Of a stretch of 64,000 nt of DNA, positions 24,989 to 34,606 are shown piece by piece. Positions within the stretch are counted from its first letter, which is position 1, and each line of letters opens with the position of its first letter. Source of the DNA: an uncultured Paracoccaceae bacterium (GTDB lineage: Bacteria; Pseudomonadota; Alphaproteobacteria; Rhodobacterales; Rhodobacteraceae); assembly GCA_947498415.1 (NCBI GenBank), contig CANMKB010000002.1, positions 496,001-560,000 on the forward strand. Reading direction: 5' to 3'. The notes under the pieces were generated by a model. The model made no database searches and was not told where the DNA came from. It saw only the letters and a list, made by a program, of their open reading frames with translations. A program made the translations under genes and the position numbers.

Positions 24989-26104
24989 ATGACTGAACTG
25001 CCCCCTGCTCCGCCCGCTCCAGAAGCGGCGCATCGTTTTCCCTGTGATCAATGCGGCGCGGACTACCGTTTTGCCCCGCAAGAGGGGCAATTGGTGTGTG
25101 ACCACTGTGGCCACACGTCTGAAATGCAGGACGCGGGGCCTTGGAAAGGCTCTATCCGAGAGCTTGATTTTATCACTGCGATCAACAACCAGTTGCCCGC
25201 CCAAGAGATCGAAGAAACCCGCGTTTCCACCTGTCCCAATTGCGCGGCACAGGTTGAATTTGATGCGGTATCACACTCAAAAGATTGCCCATTCTGCGCC
25301 ACCCCTGTGGTGACAGACACCGGCAAACATCGCCATATCAAACCCAAAGGGGTGTTGCCCTTTGCGCTCGATGAACGTGCGGCCAACCGCGCGATGACTG
25401 ACTGGCTGGGCAAGCTGTGGTTTGCGCCAAATGGATTGCAGGATTATGCCCGCAAGGGCCGCAAGATGGATGGCATCTATGTCCCGTATTGGACTTTTGA
25501 TGCTGATACGAAATCCAGCTATCGCGGAGAGCGCGGTACTGTCTACTACGAAACCCGCACCGTCACCCGCGATGGCAAAACAGAACAGCAACGGGTTCAA
25601 AAAATCCGGTGGCGCAACGTATCAGGGCGCGTGGCACGGTTCTTTGACGATGTACTGGTGCTTGCCTCAAAAAGCCTACCCAAACGATTCACCGAGGCGC
25701 TAGAACCATGGGATCTGTCTGCGATGGAACCCTATCGCCCTGAATTCCTTGCCGGTTTTCGCGCCGAAGGCTACGCGGTTGAGCTGAAAGACGGATTTAG
25801 TGAGGCCCGCGAAAAGATGGATCGCGTGATCCACCGGGATGTTAAATTTGACATCGGCGGAGATCGCCAGCGTGTCCATGGCATCGACACCGTGATCTCG
25901 GATGTGACGTTCAAACATATCCTGCTTCCGGTCTGGATGGCGGCCTATAAATACCGCGGCAAGACCTACCGCTTTGTCGTCAATGGCCGCACGGGCCGCG
26001 TTCAAGGGGAGCGTCCGTGGTCTGCTTGGAAAATCGCAATTGCCGTGGTACTCGGCGCAATCGTCGCCGCGGGCGTCGGTTATGTGATCGCTCAGAACCA
26101 ATAG
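24989..26104 (+). CDS. Double zinc-ribbon protein with C-terminal membrane anchor
   Basis: The 371-aa protein has a proline-rich N-terminus ([11 protein letters not shown]), then two zinc ribbons: Cys19/Cys22/Cys37/Cys40 and Cys82/Cys85/Cys100/Cys103. A conserved middle part follows ([41 protein letters not shown]), and one C-terminal transmembrane helix spans about 344-368. Relatives are often mislabelled as helicase- or primosome-related because of the zinc ribbon; no helicase motif is present. It closes the TelA/SPFH operon. Dtd starts ten bases later and may be cotranscribed. Confidence 0.82.
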   Translation: MTELPPAPPAPEAAHRFPCDQCGADYRFAPQEGQLVCDHCGHTSEMQDAGPWKGSIRELDFITAINNQLPAQEIEETRVSTCPNCAAQVEFDAVSHSKDCPFCATPVVTDTGKHRHIKPKGVLPFALDERAANRAMTDWLGKLWFAPNGLQDYARKGRKMDGIYVPYWTFDADTKSSYRGERGTVYYETRTVTRDGKTEQQRVQKIRWRNVSGRVARFFDDVLVLASKSLPKRFTEALEPWDLSAMEPYRPEFLAGFRAEGYAVELKDGFSEAREKMDRVIHRDVKFDIGGDRQRVHGIDTVISDVTFKHILLPVWMAAYKYRGKTYRFVVNGRTGRVQGERPWSAWKIAIAVVLGAIVAAGVGYVIAQNQ

Positions 26105-26114
26105 GAATTCAGAT

Positions 26115-26564
26115 ATGCGCACATTGATCCAACGTGTCAGCGAGGCCGCGGTTCGTGTGGATGGCGAGACCATCGGTGCAATTGATCAAGGTCTCTTGAT
26201 CCTGATCTGCGCGATGAAAGGTGACACAAACGCGGATGCCGATCGACTGGCCAGTAAGATCAGCAAGATGCGCATCTTTACCGATGAAAACGGCAAAATG
26301 AATAAGTCTGTTCTTGATATCGGGGGCAGTGCATTGGTGGTCAGCCAGTTCACCCTGTCAGCTGACACAAAATCAGGCAATCGCCCTGGCTTTTCCACAG
26401 CCTGCGGTGCCGAAGAAGGCAAGGCGTTTTACGAGTATTTTGCCAAGGCCATGGCAGACACCGGTGTTCCGGTCGAAACCGGGTCTTTTGGCGCAGATAT
26501 GAAGGTTTCGTTGATCAATGATGGGCCGGTGACCATCTGGATCGACACCGACCAGTGGACCTAA
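26115..26564 (+). CDS. dtd: D-aminoacyl-tRNA deacylase
   Basis: Dtd hydrolyses D-amino acids from mischarged tRNAs. The 149-aa protein carries the two active-site signatures SQFTLSAD (with the catalytic Gln/Thr) and [11 protein letters not shown] (cross-subunit Gly-cisPro analogue), and starts with the family's [19 protein letters not shown] precedes the ATG. It is convergent to the PhnA-like gene, with stops directly abutting. Confidence 0.95.
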   Translation: MRTLIQRVSEAAVRVDGETIGAIDQGLLILICAMKGDTNADADRLASKISKMRIFTDENGKMNKSVLDIGGSALVVSQFTLSADTKSGNRPGFSTACGAEEGKAFYEYFAKAMADTGVPVETGSFGADMKVSLINDGPVTIWIDTDQWT

Positions 26565-27086
26565 TCAGGTCTTTTTCACAAACTTCGTTAAGATCACGAT
26601 GCGCTGGCTTTCAACGCGGCCCTCGATATGCTCGGCGTTGTCATGCACCAGCGAAATATTACGCACTGCCGTCCCGCGTTTGGCCGTAAACCCAGCCCCT
26701 TTGACGGGCAGATCCTTGATCAGCACCACGGAATCCCCAGCCGCGAGCTGCACACCGTTGCTGTCGCGATGAATGACGTCTGGCTCTTCTGAAAGCCCTG
26801 CCTCGGCCCATGCCAGCACCTCGGGTTCAAGATATGCAATATCAAGCACATCTCGCGCCCAAGGGGCTTCTGGCAGCGCCTTAAGCGCCCGATAGGCCAA
26901 AACTTGAACCGCTGATTCGGTAGACCAGATCGCCTCGTTCAAACATTGCCAATGCGGGGCATCTTCGATTTTGCCAGAGATGAAATTTGTGCAGGTTTCA
27001 CACAGGCCCAAGATATCATCCCGTGGCACGATCTTAATGTCTGTCACATCCGATTGGGTCGCGCACAGTGCACAGGTCTGGGCCAT
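26565..27086 (-). CDS. PhnA/YjdM-type zinc-ribbon protein
   Basis: This 173-aa protein has an N-terminal zinc ribbon (CALCATQSDV and LCETCTNFI) and a C-terminal PhnA domain (DSNGVQLAAGDSVVLIKDLPVKG, ending ESQRIVILTKFVKK). Proteins of this group were named from the E. coli phosphonate region, but the family is generally not part of C-P lyase, and its function is unclear. The second ATG (27086) is used because AAAGGA lies eight bases upstream; the ATG at 27104 directly follows that motif. Confidence 0.88.
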   Translation of the reverse strand: MAQTCALCATQSDVTDIKIVPRDDILGLCETCTNFISGKIEDAPHWQCLNEAIWSTESAVQVLAYRALKALPEAPWARDVLDIAYLEPEVLAWAEAGLSEEPDVIHRDSNGVQLAAGDSVVLIKDLPVKGAGFTAKRGTAVRNISLVHDNAEHIEGRVESQRIVILTKFVKKT

Positions 27087-27177
27087 CGGGCATCCTTTCA
27101 GCAAAACTTATGCCGCTTATGCGCTGCCGCAAGGATGAGGTCCAGCCCATTGCGCCCCCTTGAACCTAGACGCAACC

Positions 27178-27227
27178 GCAGGGCGGCGGGGGTCTGGGCC
27201 GATCCGGCCAGACCCGCGCCGCCCTGC
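27178..27227. repeat. Large GC-rich inverted repeat between glpK and the PhnA-like gene
   Basis: The arms GCAGGGCGGCG... (27178-27200) and ...GCCGCCCTGC (27206-27227) pair over about 22 bp with one mismatch and one bulged base around the loop GATCC. No T-tract follows on either strand. It may act as a strong RNA hairpin terminator, a 3'-end stabiliser of the glpK mRNA, or a cruciform site. Confidence 0.75.
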
Positions 27228-27245
27228 CCCAACTGAAATGTCGAG

Positions 27246-28730
27246 TTAAACAGAAAGCGTGGCTTGCACCGCTTTTTTCCAAGCGGCGTATTTATCTTCG
27301 CGGAAGGGTTCCTGCATCACGGGCTCAAACGTGCGATCCAGCGCCCAGCTTGCGGCGAATTCTTCTTGGGATGGATAGACACCAGCCCGCATGCCGGCCA
27401 ACCAGGCAACCCCCAACGCTGTGCTTTCCAACACGGTTGGGCGGTCCACCGGGGCGCCTGTGATGTCGGCAAGGAACTGCATCGCCCAATTGCTGGCAGT
27501 CATGCCGCCGTCCACACGCAACACGGATTTTCCTGTATTGCCCATGTCGCCGCGCATGGCCTCCAACAAATCACGGGTTTGATAGCCTACACTTTCCAGC
27601 GCGGCTTTGGCGAATTCGGCAGGGCCAGAGCCACGGGTCAGGCCAAAGACCGCCCCGCGGCAATCCGGTGCCCAGTATGGCGCACCCAATCCGGTGAAGG
27701 CCGGGACAAGTATAAGATCCTGCCCTTTATCCGCCTCTTCAGCCAGATTTTGCGTGTCTTTCGCATCTTCAATGATCCCCAAACCATCCCGTAACCATTG
27801 CACAACGGCCCCGGCAATAAAGATCGCGCCTTCAAGGGCATAGGTGGGTTTGCCATCCAGCTGATAGCCAATTGTGGTCAGCAACCGGTTTTCAGACTGC
27901 ACCGGCGTGTCGCCGGTATTCAACAAAGCAAAACAGCCTGTGCCATAGGTCGACTTTAACATACCCGGCTCAAAGCAGGCGTTGCCAATGGTCGCCGCCT
28001 GCTGATCGCCAGCAACACCCAAAATCGGCACTTCGGCCCCAAAGATACCAGAATCCGTCACGCCAAAATCAGAGGCGCAATCCAGCACTTCGGGCAAGAT
28101 CGCCATCGGAATGTCGAGCAGTTCACAAACCTCTTTGCTCCAAGCACCCTCATGGATGTCATACAGCATCGTTCGAGCGGCATTGGTTGCATCGGTCACA
28201 TGGCGTTTGCCACCCGTCAGGTTCCAGATGATCCAGCTGTCGACCGTCCCAAAGGCCAGTTGGCCTAGACGTGCCCGGGCGTGCAGCCCTTCATTGTGAT
28301 CCAAGATCCATTTGACTTTGGTAGATGAGAAATATGGATCAAGCAGAAGGCCAGTGGTCTTTGTGATCAGCTCTTCATGGCCTTCGGATTTCAAAATTCG
28401 GCAGATATCAGCAGTGCGGCGGTCTTGCCAAACGATGGCATTGTGAACTGGCTCACCGGTTTGACGATCCCAGATCAGCGTGGTTTCTCGCTGGTTTGTG
28501 ATGCCAATGGCGGTCACCTGATCTGCTGTAATTCCAGCCTTTTCCAGCGCAGCGCGACATGTGGAAAGCGTGGTGTTCCACAAATCCATCGGGTCATGTT
28601 CCACCCAGCCTGACGCGGGGAAATGCTGTGTGAATTCTTCCTGAGCGGAGGCTGTGATCTTCATCTCACCATCAAACACGATGGCGCGGGTGGAAGTGGT
28701 GCCCTGATCAATGGCGAGAATATGCGTCAT
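27246..28730 (-). CDS. glpK: Glycerol kinase
   Basis: GlpK phosphorylates glycerol to sn-glycerol-3-phosphate with ATP. The 494-aa protein shows the FGGY-kinase phosphate loop [18 protein letters not shown] at the N-terminus, [16 protein letters not shown] for glycerol binding, [28 protein letters not shown] and the C-terminal [19 protein letters not shown] signature. The ATG at 28730 follows GGGGA; an upstream ATG at 28814 is not supported. No glycerol facilitator or dehydrogenase gene is adjacent. Confidence 0.96.
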   Translation of the reverse strand: MTHILAIDQGTTSTRAIVFDGEMKITASAQEEFTQHFPASGWVEHDPMDLWNTTLSTCRAALEKAGITADQVTAIGITNQRETTLIWDRQTGEPVHNAIVWQDRRTADICRILKSEGHEELITKTTGLLLDPYFSSTKVKWILDHNEGLHARARLGQLAFGTVDSWIIWNLTGGKRHVTDATNAARTMLYDIHEGAWSKEVCELLDIPMAILPEVLDCASDFGVTDSGIFGAEVPILGVAGDQQAATIGNACFEPGMLKSTYGTGCFALLNTGDTPVQSENRLLTTIGYQLDGKPTYALEGAIFIAGAVVQWLRDGLGIIEDAKDTQNLAEEADKGQDLILVPAFTGLGAPYWAPDCRGAVFGLTRGSGPAEFAKAALESVGYQTRDLLEAMRGDMGNTGKSVLRVDGGMTASNWAMQFLADITGAPVDRPTVLESTALGVAWLAGMRAGVYPSQEEFAASWALDRTFEPVMQEPFREDKYAAWKKAVQATLSV

Positions 28731-28900
28731 AGCTGTCCCCATTTGTGCGCTGTGGTCATGACTGTCATCGACAGAATGCCCGGAAATTGGCGCGAGGCAA
28801 ACGGAAAGCCGCATTCGCAGCTGTCAGCAGACCGCCCTCCCCGCGATCGAATGATCTTTTGGTTAACGACATCATGCGCGTTTGAAAAGAGGTGAAAGCA

Positions 28901-28932
28901 AAAAGAACCCTGAATTCCTTCAGGGTTCTACT
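28901..28932 (-). terminator. Rho-independent terminator of the acyl-CoA synthetase gene
   Basis: AGAACCCTGAA and TTCAGGGTTCT form an 11-bp perfect stem with loop TTCC. On the minus strand it is followed by TTTTTGC. It lies just after the stop at 28963. Confidence 0.9.
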
Positions 28933-28962
28933 TATTTTTTAGTTCAATGTGGTAAATACCCG

Positions 28963-30843
28963 TTAAACGGCCCATTCCCAAGGGCGTGTAAAGGCCTCAA
29001 GAACATTGTTCACTTGAGCTTCATCTGAACCATTTTGATCCAGCTGTGCCACAAGCCCGCGTTTTTTGTCGTCAACCACCAGGGTCACACGAGCGGTCAC
29101 GCCCGCCTCTTCAAGGGCAGCATTGTACACCCGTGTGATCGCGCTTTTGCGCAGATCGGGCTTGAACACTTTGCCCACCGCCGTTTTCGGAAGCTCTGGC
29201 AAGATTTCCACGTGCTTCGGGTGAGCTGCCCGTTCGTGTACATGGGTTTTGCAATGCTCGCGCAGCTCTTCGGCAGTGACGTCACCACCTTGCACAAGCT
29301 CGACGTAGGCACAGGGCAATTCGCCAGCATGGCTGTCAGGTTGACCAATGGCACCCGCCATCGCGACCGCAGGGTGCTGCATAAGTGCTTCTTCGATCTC
29401 AGCTGGGTCCAGATTGTGGCCACCGCGAATGATCAGGTCTTTGGCCCGCCCGGTGATCCACAAAAATCCGTCTTCGTCGATGCGGCCCAAATCTCCTGTG
29501 CGCAGAAATTTTTCAGCGTAGTAAAGGTCTGCGTTCTTTTCAGACTCTGTATAGGTATTGCCCACATAAACCCCGGGATTTGACACGCAAATCTCTCCAA
29601 CCTCGTCCGCCGCACATTCGACTGGGCCTGCATCGGTTTGCTTGACAATCCGCACATCCGTGTAGGGGAACGGAATGCCAACCGATCCCACTTTGGGGGG
29701 GGCGTCTGTTGGGTTACAGGACACCAGACACGTGCATTCTGTCAGCCCGTAGCCCTCTAGGATTTTGACTTTGGACTCGCCTTCAAACCGCTTGAACAAC
29801 TCAAGTGGCATGGGGGCAGAACCGGAAAAGGCAAATTGTACCGTGGATACATCCGCATCCACCGGACGCTGCATCAGCGCAGATACGGCCGTGGGTACTG
29901 TGATGATAAAGGTGATCTTCCAACGTTCGATCAGCTTCCAGAAGTTATCAAACACCCCATCGCCGCGATAACCGGCGGGCGTTGGGAAGACCACATGGGC
30001 ACCTGAGGCAATCGCACTCATCATCATAACTTGCACCGCAAACACGTGGAACAGCGGCAATGGGCACATCACATTGTCTGTTTCAGTGAACAGAAGTGTA
30101 TCGCCAATCCATCCGTTGTAGATCATGCCCGAATAGGTGTGCTGTGCGACCTTGGGCATCCCAGTTGTGCCGCCTGTGTGGAAATACGCCCCCACCCGAT
30201 CACCGGTGCTGTCCGCAAAATCGAGCGTGATGTTTTGTTTGGCAAGCTCTCGGTTAAAATCCAAGGCATCGGCATGATGTTCACCGGGGTTCTTTGGACG
30301 GATCAACGGCACGATCCAACTTTTGGGCGGAGACAGATATCGGTTTAGATCCACCTCTAAAACAGTGTGAACCCCCGGGGCATGGCGCACGGCCTCTTTG
30401 ACCTTTTGGGGCACATCCGTTTTGGGAAACGCCTTGAGCGTTACCACCACTTTTGCACCGGTTTCGCGCAAAATGGAGGCGATTTGTTCAGGTTCAAGCA
30501 GTGGATTGATCGGGTTCGCAATGCCCGCGATCATGCCCCCCATAAGGGTGATCAGCGTCTCATGACAATTGGGCATGACATAGGCGATCGTGTCGCCTTC
30601 GTTGATGCCAAGACCTCGAAACAAATTGGCCGCTTGCACAGACTTTGTGTGCAGCTCTTGCCACGTCATCGTTTCGGCCTTGTCAGCTGGGCCAGAGGTG
30701 ATTTGATAGCTTACGGCAGGACGGTCAGGAAACCGCTCTTTGGCACGCGTGAGAAATTCATACATTGTGACGGCAACATTGCGAGCGTCATAGCTCATCT
30801 CATTTTCAATCGCATTGCGATCGTCAATCGATGCAAAAGTCAT
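28963..30843 (-). CDS. Acyl-CoA synthetase (AMP-forming)
   Basis: This 626-aa member of the ANL superfamily activates a carboxylic acid through an acyl-AMP to its CoA thioester. Motifs: YFHTGGTTGMPKVAQHTYSG (A3 P-loop), GYGLTECTCLVSCN (A5), RTGDLGRIDEDGFLWITGRAKD (A7/A8) and LPKTAVGKVFKPDLR with the catalytic Lys (A10). The longer-than-usual N-terminal extension and the ALxxRP-type residues suggest a medium/long-chain or aromatic acid rather than acetate; the substrate is unresolved. GGAGG precedes the ATG. It is monocistronic, bounded by its own terminator. Confidence 0.93.
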   Translation of the reverse strand: MTFASIDDRNAIENEMSYDARNVAVTMYEFLTRAKERFPDRPAVSYQITSGPADKAETMTWQELHTKSVQAANLFRGLGINEGDTIAYVMPNCHETLITLMGGMIAGIANPINPLLEPEQIASILRETGAKVVVTLKAFPKTDVPQKVKEAVRHAPGVHTVLEVDLNRYLSPPKSWIVPLIRPKNPGEHHADALDFNRELAKQNITLDFADSTGDRVGAYFHTGGTTGMPKVAQHTYSGMIYNGWIGDTLLFTETDNVMCPLPLFHVFAVQVMMMSAIASGAHVVFPTPAGYRGDGVFDNFWKLIERWKITFIITVPTAVSALMQRPVDADVSTVQFAFSGSAPMPLELFKRFEGESKVKILEGYGLTECTCLVSCNPTDAPPKVGSVGIPFPYTDVRIVKQTDAGPVECAADEVGEICVSNPGVYVGNTYTESEKNADLYYAEKFLRTGDLGRIDEDGFLWITGRAKDLIIRGGHNLDPAEIEEALMQHPAVAMAGAIGQPDSHAGELPCAYVELVQGGDVTAEELREHCKTHVHERAAHPKHVEILPELPKTAVGKVFKPDLRKSAITRVYNAALEEAGVTARVTLVVDDKKRGLVAQLDQNGSDEAQVNNVLEAFTRPWEWAV

Positions 30844-31011
30844 ACATTTCCTCCCGTTAGCGCCCGACCGCTTTGTGGATCGTTGGCGTCGTCGTACCAG
30901 TCAGCACAGCTCGCAATGACGCATCAAGCTTGCCTAAAGGTCAAGATGTTTGCCGACGTTGCGTCTACTTCGGCAAATTAAAGACATGACCTGAAGTCAA
31001 CCTTAACAAGA

Positions 31012-31046
31012 AAAAACGGCCACCCCCAAGGAAGGACTGGCCAAAT
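31012..31046 (-). terminator. Probable terminator of the ABC exporter gene
   Basis: On the minus strand GGCCA and TGGCC pair around a pyrimidine/purine-rich interior that can form three more pairs, followed by GTTTTTTC. It begins about 30 bases after the exporter stop. The stem is imperfect. Confidence 0.55.
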
Positions 31047-31073
31047 TTTAAAATTCTTAATGTAAAGTTTTGG

Positions 31074-32870
31074 CTAAGCGGCGGCACCTTCGGTGAATTG
31101 AAGCCGCGCCAACTTGGCATAGAGCCCGCCTTCGGCGACCAATTCGTCATGGCGCCCCTGTGCCACCACGCGACCCTGATCCATCACAACGATACGGTCT
31201 GCTTTTTTAACGGTCGCCAATCGGTGCGCCACAATGATCGTTGTGCGTGTTTGGGCAAGCTCATCAACGGCTTTCTGCACAAGGCGTTCGCTTTCTGCAT
31301 CCAAGGCACTTGTGGCCTCATCCAACAGCAGGACAGGCGCGTCGCGCAAGATTGCGCGGGCAATAGCGATCCGTTGCTTCTGTCCGCCAGACAACATCAC
31401 ACCCCGTTCGCCCACGTAGCTGTCGTAACCTTCTGGCAGTTTTTCGATAAACTCATGGGCGGCGGCAGCTTGGGCTGCAGCCTCAACCTCGGCATCGGTG
31501 GCCTCTGGGCGACCAAAGCGGATGTTTTCACGGGCTGTTGCCGCAAAAATCACCGGGTCTTGCGGCACAAGAGCCATGGCTTTGCGGAAGGTATCGCGTG
31601 CCATATCATGCAGCGCGATCCCGTCTAATGTCACCTGACCATTCTGCGGGTCATAGAAACGCTGGATCATTTGAATGATCGTGGTTTTACCCGCCCCTGA
31701 TGGGCCAACAAGCGCCACGGTCTCGCCCGGTTGGATGTGTAAGGTTACGTCAGACAGCGCCGAAATTTCGGGCCGCGCCGGGTAGTTGAAATTCACATTT
31801 TCAAAACGGATTTCTCCGCGCGTTGGCGATGGCAAGGCTGTAGGAGACAATGGATCAACCACACTGTCTTCGGCTTGTAGCAGCTCGACCAGTCGTTCGG
31901 TGGCACCAGCCGCTCGTTGCAGCTCTCCCCAAATCTCAGACAGGGCAGCGACAGACCCGGCCACCATCACAGCGTAGATGACAAATTGGATCAAGGCACC
32001 GGCGCTCATGGCATCGTTGCGTACATCGTTTGCACCAATCCACAAAACACCCACCACGCCTGAGAAGATCAAAAAGATCACGATCATTGTCATCACTGCC
32101 CGCGTCTTGATACGGCGCTTGGCGGCATCAAGGGACAGGTCAGTAACTTCTGCAAAGCCTTGCTTTGAAGGGCCCTCATGGGTGAAGGCCTGAACGGTTT
32201 GCACAGAAGACAGCGCTTCGGATGCATTGCCAGAGCTTTGCGCAATCCAATCTTGGTTTTCACGGCTTAAAACGCGCAGTTTGCGGCCCAGCACCATGAT
32301 CGGCACAATCACCAAAGGTACGATCAACAGCACCAAACCGGTCAGCTTGGCGGAGGTGAACAGCATCAAAACCAAGCCACCCATAAAGATCAACGCATTG
32401 CGCAGCGCGATCGAAATAGAGCTGCCAATCACCGACAAGATCAATGTTGTGTCTGTGGTGATCCGGCTTAAGACTTCGCCGGTCATGATGTTTTCAAAGA
32501 ACGACGGGCTCATGCCAATCACGCGGTCAAACACCGCTTTGCGAATATCAGCCACTACGCTTTCGCCCAGCTTGGTCACAAGCATATAGCGTAGCCCAGT
32601 TCCCAGCGCGAGCAACAGCGCCACGCCAATCGCAGACATGAAATACTGATTAAGCAAGGCATCTTCAGCCGTGCGGAAGTTATCGACCACACGGCGAACG
32701 GCAATGGGCATGACCAATGAAACGCTGGCTGTTAGCACAAGCGCCACGCTCGCCATCGCAACGAGGGCACGGTAAGGCTTTAGAAACGGAGAAAGCGCCC
32801 GCAAAGCTCCAACATTTTTCGACTTTGCACGATCATCATCGCTATGTGTCGGAACCGGTTTGCGCGCCAT
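31074..32870 (-). CDS. ABC exporter, fused permease-ATPase (MsbA/BmrA-like)
   Basis: This 598-aa half-transporter, acting as a homodimer in the inner membrane, has six transmembrane helices in residues 30-310, then a nucleotide-binding domain with Walker A GPSGAGKTT, the signature LSGGQKQRIAIARAIL, Walker B VLLLDEATSALD and the His switch VAHRL. The substrate may be a lipid, drug or peptide and cannot be read from sequence. The ATG at 32870 is preferred (AGAGGA nine bases before); the ATG at 32897 adds nine residues. It stands alone. Confidence 0.92.
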   Translation of the reverse strand: MARKPVPTHSDDDRAKSKNVGALRALSPFLKPYRALVAMASVALVLTASVSLVMPIAVRRVVDNFRTAEDALLNQYFMSAIGVALLLALGTGLRYMLVTKLGESVVADIRKAVFDRVIGMSPSFFENIMTGEVLSRITTDTTLILSVIGSSISIALRNALIFMGGLVLMLFTSAKLTGLVLLIVPLVIVPIMVLGRKLRVLSRENQDWIAQSSGNASEALSSVQTVQAFTHEGPSKQGFAEVTDLSLDAAKRRIKTRAVMTMIVIFLIFSGVVGVLWIGANDVRNDAMSAGALIQFVIYAVMVAGSVAALSEIWGELQRAAGATERLVELLQAEDSVVDPLSPTALPSPTRGEIRFENVNFNYPARPEISALSDVTLHIQPGETVALVGPSGAGKTTIIQMIQRFYDPQNGQVTLDGIALHDMARDTFRKAMALVPQDPVIFAATARENIRFGRPEATDAEVEAAAQAAAAHEFIEKLPEGYDSYVGERGVMLSGGQKQRIAIARAILRDAPVLLLDEATSALDAESERLVQKAVDELAQTRTTIIVAHRLATVKKADRIVVMDQGRVVAQGRHDELVAEGGLYAKLARLQFTEGAAA

Positions 32871-33099
32871 ATGCGTCCTCTTAACGTTTGGGGCCAATGC
32901 GCGCCGTTAGTGGCCCCCTAGCCCTCAATCGTCAAGGGCTGGACACCTGCGGCATCTGGCTGCAAGCCTATATAGTGATGAATGCGAAATTTCTAAGCCA
33001 AAAGCGATGCATAACCGTTATTCATCACAGAACTTCGAATTCCCTGCATTTGATCTATTGACCTCGGTTTTGGGATAAAATACATCCTGTTTCTACCGA
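32871..33099. other. Intergenic region between ABC exporter and tRNA-Gly
   Basis: These 229 bases contain two adjacent perfect hairpins, GGGGCCA (32890-32896) with TGGCCCC (32911-32917), and AGCCCT (32920-32925) with AGGGCT (32935-32940), in the leader of the exporter gene. The tRNA-Gly promoter is annotated separately. No gene seen. Confidence 0.45.
33058..33086 (+). promoter_or_regulatory. Promoter of tRNA-Gly
   Basis: TTGACC (33058-33063) and TACATC (33081-33086) are separated by 17 bp. A start near 33093 lies a few bases before the mature tRNA 5' end at 33100. Confidence 0.5.
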
Positions 33100-33173
33100 G
33101 CGGGTATGGTGAAATGGTATCATAAGAGCCTTCCAAGCTTAAGGTGCGGGTTCGATTCCCGCTACCCGCTCCA
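33100..33173 (+). tRNA. tRNA-Gly(UCC)
   Basis: GCGGGTA pairs with TACCCGC in the acceptor stem. The anticodon loop CTTCCAA gives anticodon TCC, the T arm contains GGTTCGATTCC, and CCA is encoded. Length is 74 nt. The ORF on the opposite strand here is spurious. Confidence 0.97.
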
Positions 33174-33226
33174 AATCCTCCAGACAATTGATTTAAAAGC
33201 GCAAATTTACGCCATCACTCGTATGT

Positions 33227-34606
33227 TCAGTTGATCGGTACGATCTTTCCCGGATTCATGATGTTCTGAGGATCAAGCGACTTTTTCAGGGTCGCCATCA
33301 TCATATAAGCTGCCCCATGTTCCGCCTGCATATATGGGATTTTCCCAGTTCCGACTCCATGTTCCCCAGTGACCGTTCCACCAAATTCCAGCGCCAACTC
33401 GCTGACTTTAGAGGCAAGTGCCTTGCCACGTGCCATTTCATCTGGGTTTTCAGGATCAACCAGAATTTGCAGATGGAAATTCCCGTCACCGACGTGACCC
33501 ACCACCGGAGCAATCAGGCCGGACTCAGCAATCGCGTCTTTCGCGCGAGCAATGCAATCGGCCAAGGCCGAGACCGGCACGCAGCAATCTGTCACAATCC
33601 CGCTTGCGCCAGGACGCAGGGCCCGAGCCGCGTAATAAGCGTTATGACGCGCCTCCCACAGCCGGTTTCGGTCTTCTGCTTTCGAGGTCCATTCAAAGTT
33701 AGACACCCCAAAGTCTGCGGCGATTTCGTTGAAAAGCTGGGCCTGCTCGCCCACTCCGGTCTCTGAGCCGTGAAATTCCAAAAACAGATGGGGAATTTCA
33801 GGCAGTGAAAGATCCGGCTTATAGGCATTCATCGCCTTCATTTGGGTTTCATCAAGCAATTCGATCCGCGCCATCGGGATGCCGGATTGGATGGCAAGGA
33901 TCACGCTTTTGACCGCGTCATCGACCGTCGCAAATGCACAGGTCGCTGCCGAGATCGCCTCTGGCCGACCAAACAGGCGCAGGGTAAGCTTTGTGATGAT
34001 ACCTAATGTGCCCTCGGACCCGATAAACAGATTGGTCAGATCATACCCCGACGCTGATTTACGCGCACGGCTCCCGGTTTCGATGATGGTTCCATCCGCT
34101 GTGACCACCTCTAGCGCCAATACGTTTTCGCGCATCGTACCATAGCGCACGGTGTTGGTGCCTGACGCGCGGGTCGCCGCCATGCCGCCGACCGTGGCAT
34201 CTGCCCCCGGATCAACGGTAAACATCAGACCCGTCGCGCGAAGCTCTGCCTCAAGCTGTTTGCGGGTCACGCCCGGCTCGACAACCACATCCAGATCGTC
34301 TGCATGAACCGTAAGCACGCGGTTCATCTGGGTGAAGTCCATGCTGATTCCACCTTTGATCGGCACCACCTGCCCCTCCAGCGAACTTCCAACGCCAAAA
34401 GGGACAATCGGGCAATCATGCGCCGCGCAGATTTTCACGATCTCGCTGACCTCTTGGGTGTTTTGCGGAAAGACGACGGCATCAGGAAGCACAGGCGTCG
34501 AATGCGCTTCATCCCGACTATGAAGATCGCGCACGGAAGACCCAGTGCTTAGGCGGTTGCCCAAAAGCGCCTGCAACGCATGAATGGCAGCAATATGTGT
34601 GGTCAT
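33227..34606 (-). CDS. FAD-binding oxidoreductase, D-lactate dehydrogenase (cytochrome)-like
   Basis: This 459-aa flavoprotein of the GlcD/Dld group oxidises a D-2-hydroxyacid and passes electrons to the respiratory chain. It has the PCMH-type FAD domain (IVPFGVGSSLEGQVVPIKGG, FTVDPGADATVGGMAATRASGTN), the C-terminal cap with VVGHVGDGNFHLQILV, and GEHGVGTGKIPYM. The single-subunit length and the absence of glcE/glcF partners favour D-lactate dehydrogenase over glycolate oxidase. GGGGAG precedes the ATG. Confidence 0.9.
   Translation of the reverse strand: MTTHIAAIHALQALLGNRLSTGSSVRDLHSRDEAHSTPVLPDAVVFPQNTQEVSEIVKICAAHDCPIVPFGVGSSLEGQVVPIKGGISMDFTQMNRVLTVHADDLDVVVEPGVTRKQLEAELRATGLMFTVDPGADATVGGMAATRASGTNTVRYGTMRENVLALEVVTADGTIIETGSRARKSASGYDLTNLFIGSEGTLGIITKLTLRLFGRPEAISAATCAFATVDDAVKSVILAIQSGIPMARIELLDETQMKAMNAYKPDLSLPEIPHLFLEFHGSETGVGEQAQLFNEIAADFGVSNFEWTSKAEDRNRLWEARHNAYYAARALRPGASGIVTDCCVPVSALADCIARAKDAIAESGLIAPVVGHVGDGNFHLQILVDPENPDEMARGKALASKVSELALEFGGTVTGEHGVGTGKIPYMQAEHGAAYMMMATLKKSLDPQNIMNPGKIVPIN

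Noticed and set aside
24989..26104. Primosomal protein N'/helicase
   Set aside because: Only zinc ribbons are shared; no Walker motifs are present and a membrane anchor exists.
32993..33187. 64-codon ORF opposite tRNA-Gly
   Set aside because: It is the antisense translation of a tRNA gene, a common false prediction.
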